NCBI GenBank assembly: GCA_013368445.1 | Contig: JAACJO010000001.1 | Span: 806,001 to 870,000 of the forward strand | Direction: 5' to 3' | Length of the DNA: 64,000 bases | Source of the DNA: Leucocoprinus leucothites | Taxonomy: Eukaryota; Basidiomycota; Agaricomycetes; Agaricales; Agaricaceae | Shown here: in pieces, positions 62,961 through 64,000 of the stretch | Position numbering within the stretch: the first letter of the stretch is position 1 | Layout of the letters: every line of letters starts with the position of its first letter | Notes under the pieces: generated by a model | What the model was told of the DNA's origin: nothing | Seen by the model: only the letters and a program-made list of their open reading frames with translations | Database searches by the model: none | Made by a program: the position numbers and the translations under genes

Positions 62961-64000
62961 ATGAAACTACCGAAACTGGCCAGTCTTCCAGATGAGCTTC
63001 TCACAGAAATACTGTCGCTTTTATCCCCTTCTGATATTATCCGATGTAGAAAGGTTTAGCACTTACCCTCATCAACACTTCTAACCCATTCACCAAACTT
63101 TACAGATCTGTCTACGGCTCTATTCAATTTCCCGCTCGCGCCCCCTCTGGCTTAAAGTTCTGGATCAATGCACATACACAGTCCCTGACATAAATCCTTT
63201 ATGGACAACCAAGAAGCTAGAGAAAGTGCTACTCAGGGCTGAGCGTATGACGGATGTCTGGACTCGAGCCCGCCCTGCTCCCCATGCGATCCGCGAACAT
63301 GAATTCGGTCCTGAAGATCGGTTTATCGGCCTCATGGGTGATTTCATGGTGATTGATCAATGGGACGTTGAAGCACGGTGGTCTCTGTACAAGCCAAACG
63401 ACGATGTGGCGCATCCCACTCTCCAGTACACCCCAAGTGGCCACGACCTCACTTTTGAGACTATCCATGACCAGGTGGCCAAGGTGTACCCTGAGACAAA
63501 CGAAATGCACATTGTATATAGCTGCAGCTATGAATCTCCAGAAATGGAGCGACATTACATGTAAGTCGGTATGCGTGCCTTGAAGCCAATTCTTTGATCT
63601 ACAGCTTTGTCAACAGCAATATGGTCACTCTGAAACTTCACTGGCCCGCGAGGCTTGAAGAAATTGTCACTACATACATTTTTGAGGATCGGGGATTGTT
63701 TGAGGAAGTTCATGTTATCTCGAATCAGAGCCCAACCTTTGGTTCCGGTTATCTTGCCATTTGTCCGACTGGTAGACCTGTCCACCTCTTTCATATCGCT
63801 ACTGGGAAGCTTGCGATGTGTCACTGGCATGTAGGTCCTCTGCTTAACTCAGTACATCAGCGTTGGCGACTGATCACCTTCAATAGGGGGATCAATCATA
63901 CGATGTCGACTTCGTGCAGGTTTTCATAACGTCACAACATCTGGTTCGGTTCTCCGACACCGGAAGGATTGAGTGTTATTTACTGCCACCTCTCTCAGCT
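62961..64000 (+). CDS. F-box protein, 3' end beyond window
   Basis: Starts MKLPKLASLPDELLTEILSL with a standard F-box (LPDELLTEILSLLSPSDIIR, then after an intron ICLRLYSISRSRPLWLKVL) in the first 60 residues. F-box proteins bind Skp1 and recruit substrates to an SCF ubiquitin ligase. The remaining part (WTTKKLEKVLLRAERMTDVW, GLMGDFMVIDQWDVEARWSL, EMHIVYSCSYESPEMERHYI, GSGYLAICPTGRPVHLFHIA) resembles the beta-rich C-terminal regions common in agaricomycete F-box families. Open across three introns to the window end, where VFITSQHLVRFSDTGRIECY is still in frame. Incomplete here; the substrate is unknown. Confidence 0.85.

Overview
The window is nuclear DNA from a filamentous basidiomycete, most likely a mushroom-forming agaricomycete. 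The evidence is gene density, many introns of about 45-80 nt with GT-AG borders, basidiomycete-type versions of conserved genes, and two families of agaricomycete-type membrane proteins. I see no rRNA, no intact tRNA, no CRISPR array and no recognisable transposase or reverse transcriptase. All coordinates for multi-exon genes are start codon to stop codon, introns included; I worked them out by joining open exons at splice sites.

Layout. 359-2178: decayed, truncated VAC14-like gene. 3026-4324 (-): PTP-type tyrosine phosphatase, divergent from MCM6 (4364-7594, +) with only 39 bp between the two ATGs. 8198-14591 (+): Bni1/SepA-type formin. 15245-16882 (+): 2-oxoglutarate/Fe(II) dioxygenase. 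17700-18887 (+): small polytopic membrane protein. 18977-20600 and 21029-22654 (-): tandem medium-chain dehydrogenases. 23494-27517 (-): lipin/PAH1 phosphatidate phosphatase. 28190-29436 (+): exosome subunit RRP42. 30352-38249 (+): tandem array of four paralogous multi-pass membrane proteins, three of which also share duplicated upstream DNA. 39239-39665 (+): small unknown protein. 39837-40419 (-): complex I subunit NDUFB9. 40712-43650 (+): RNA polymerase I factor RRN3. 44273-45886 (-): zinc-finger protein. 48957-50285 (-): a second member of the 17700 membrane-protein family. 50632-51833 (+): disordered protein. 52258-53424 (+): TFIIB. 53633-54790 (-) RRS1 and 54969-56367 (+) TAF12, divergent. 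56540-57774 (-): TIP41. 57775-61151: 3.4 kb with no convincing gene. 61152-62345 (+): second zinc-finger protein. 62961 to the window end (+): F-box protein.

Most genes are housekeeping: replication (MCM6), transcription (RRN3, TFIIB, TAF12), ribosome and RNA processing (RRS1, RRP42), lipid synthesis (lipin), TOR signalling (TIP41), actin (formin) and respiration (NDUFB9). They form no operon-like pathway. The accessory and most variable part is the four-gene membrane-protein array and its repeated promoters.

A pattern cutting across genes: five gene models (VAC14-like, formin FH1, array gene 4, TAF12, second zinc-finger gene) each lose frame at one point. Each would be brought back in frame by one extra base, in every case next to a short run of identical bases. 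This looks like residual assembly error at homopolymers, or true decay in some cases, and should be settled before the models are used. The VAC14-like copy is probably dead regardless, because its start codon is also lost and its C-terminal domain is missing.
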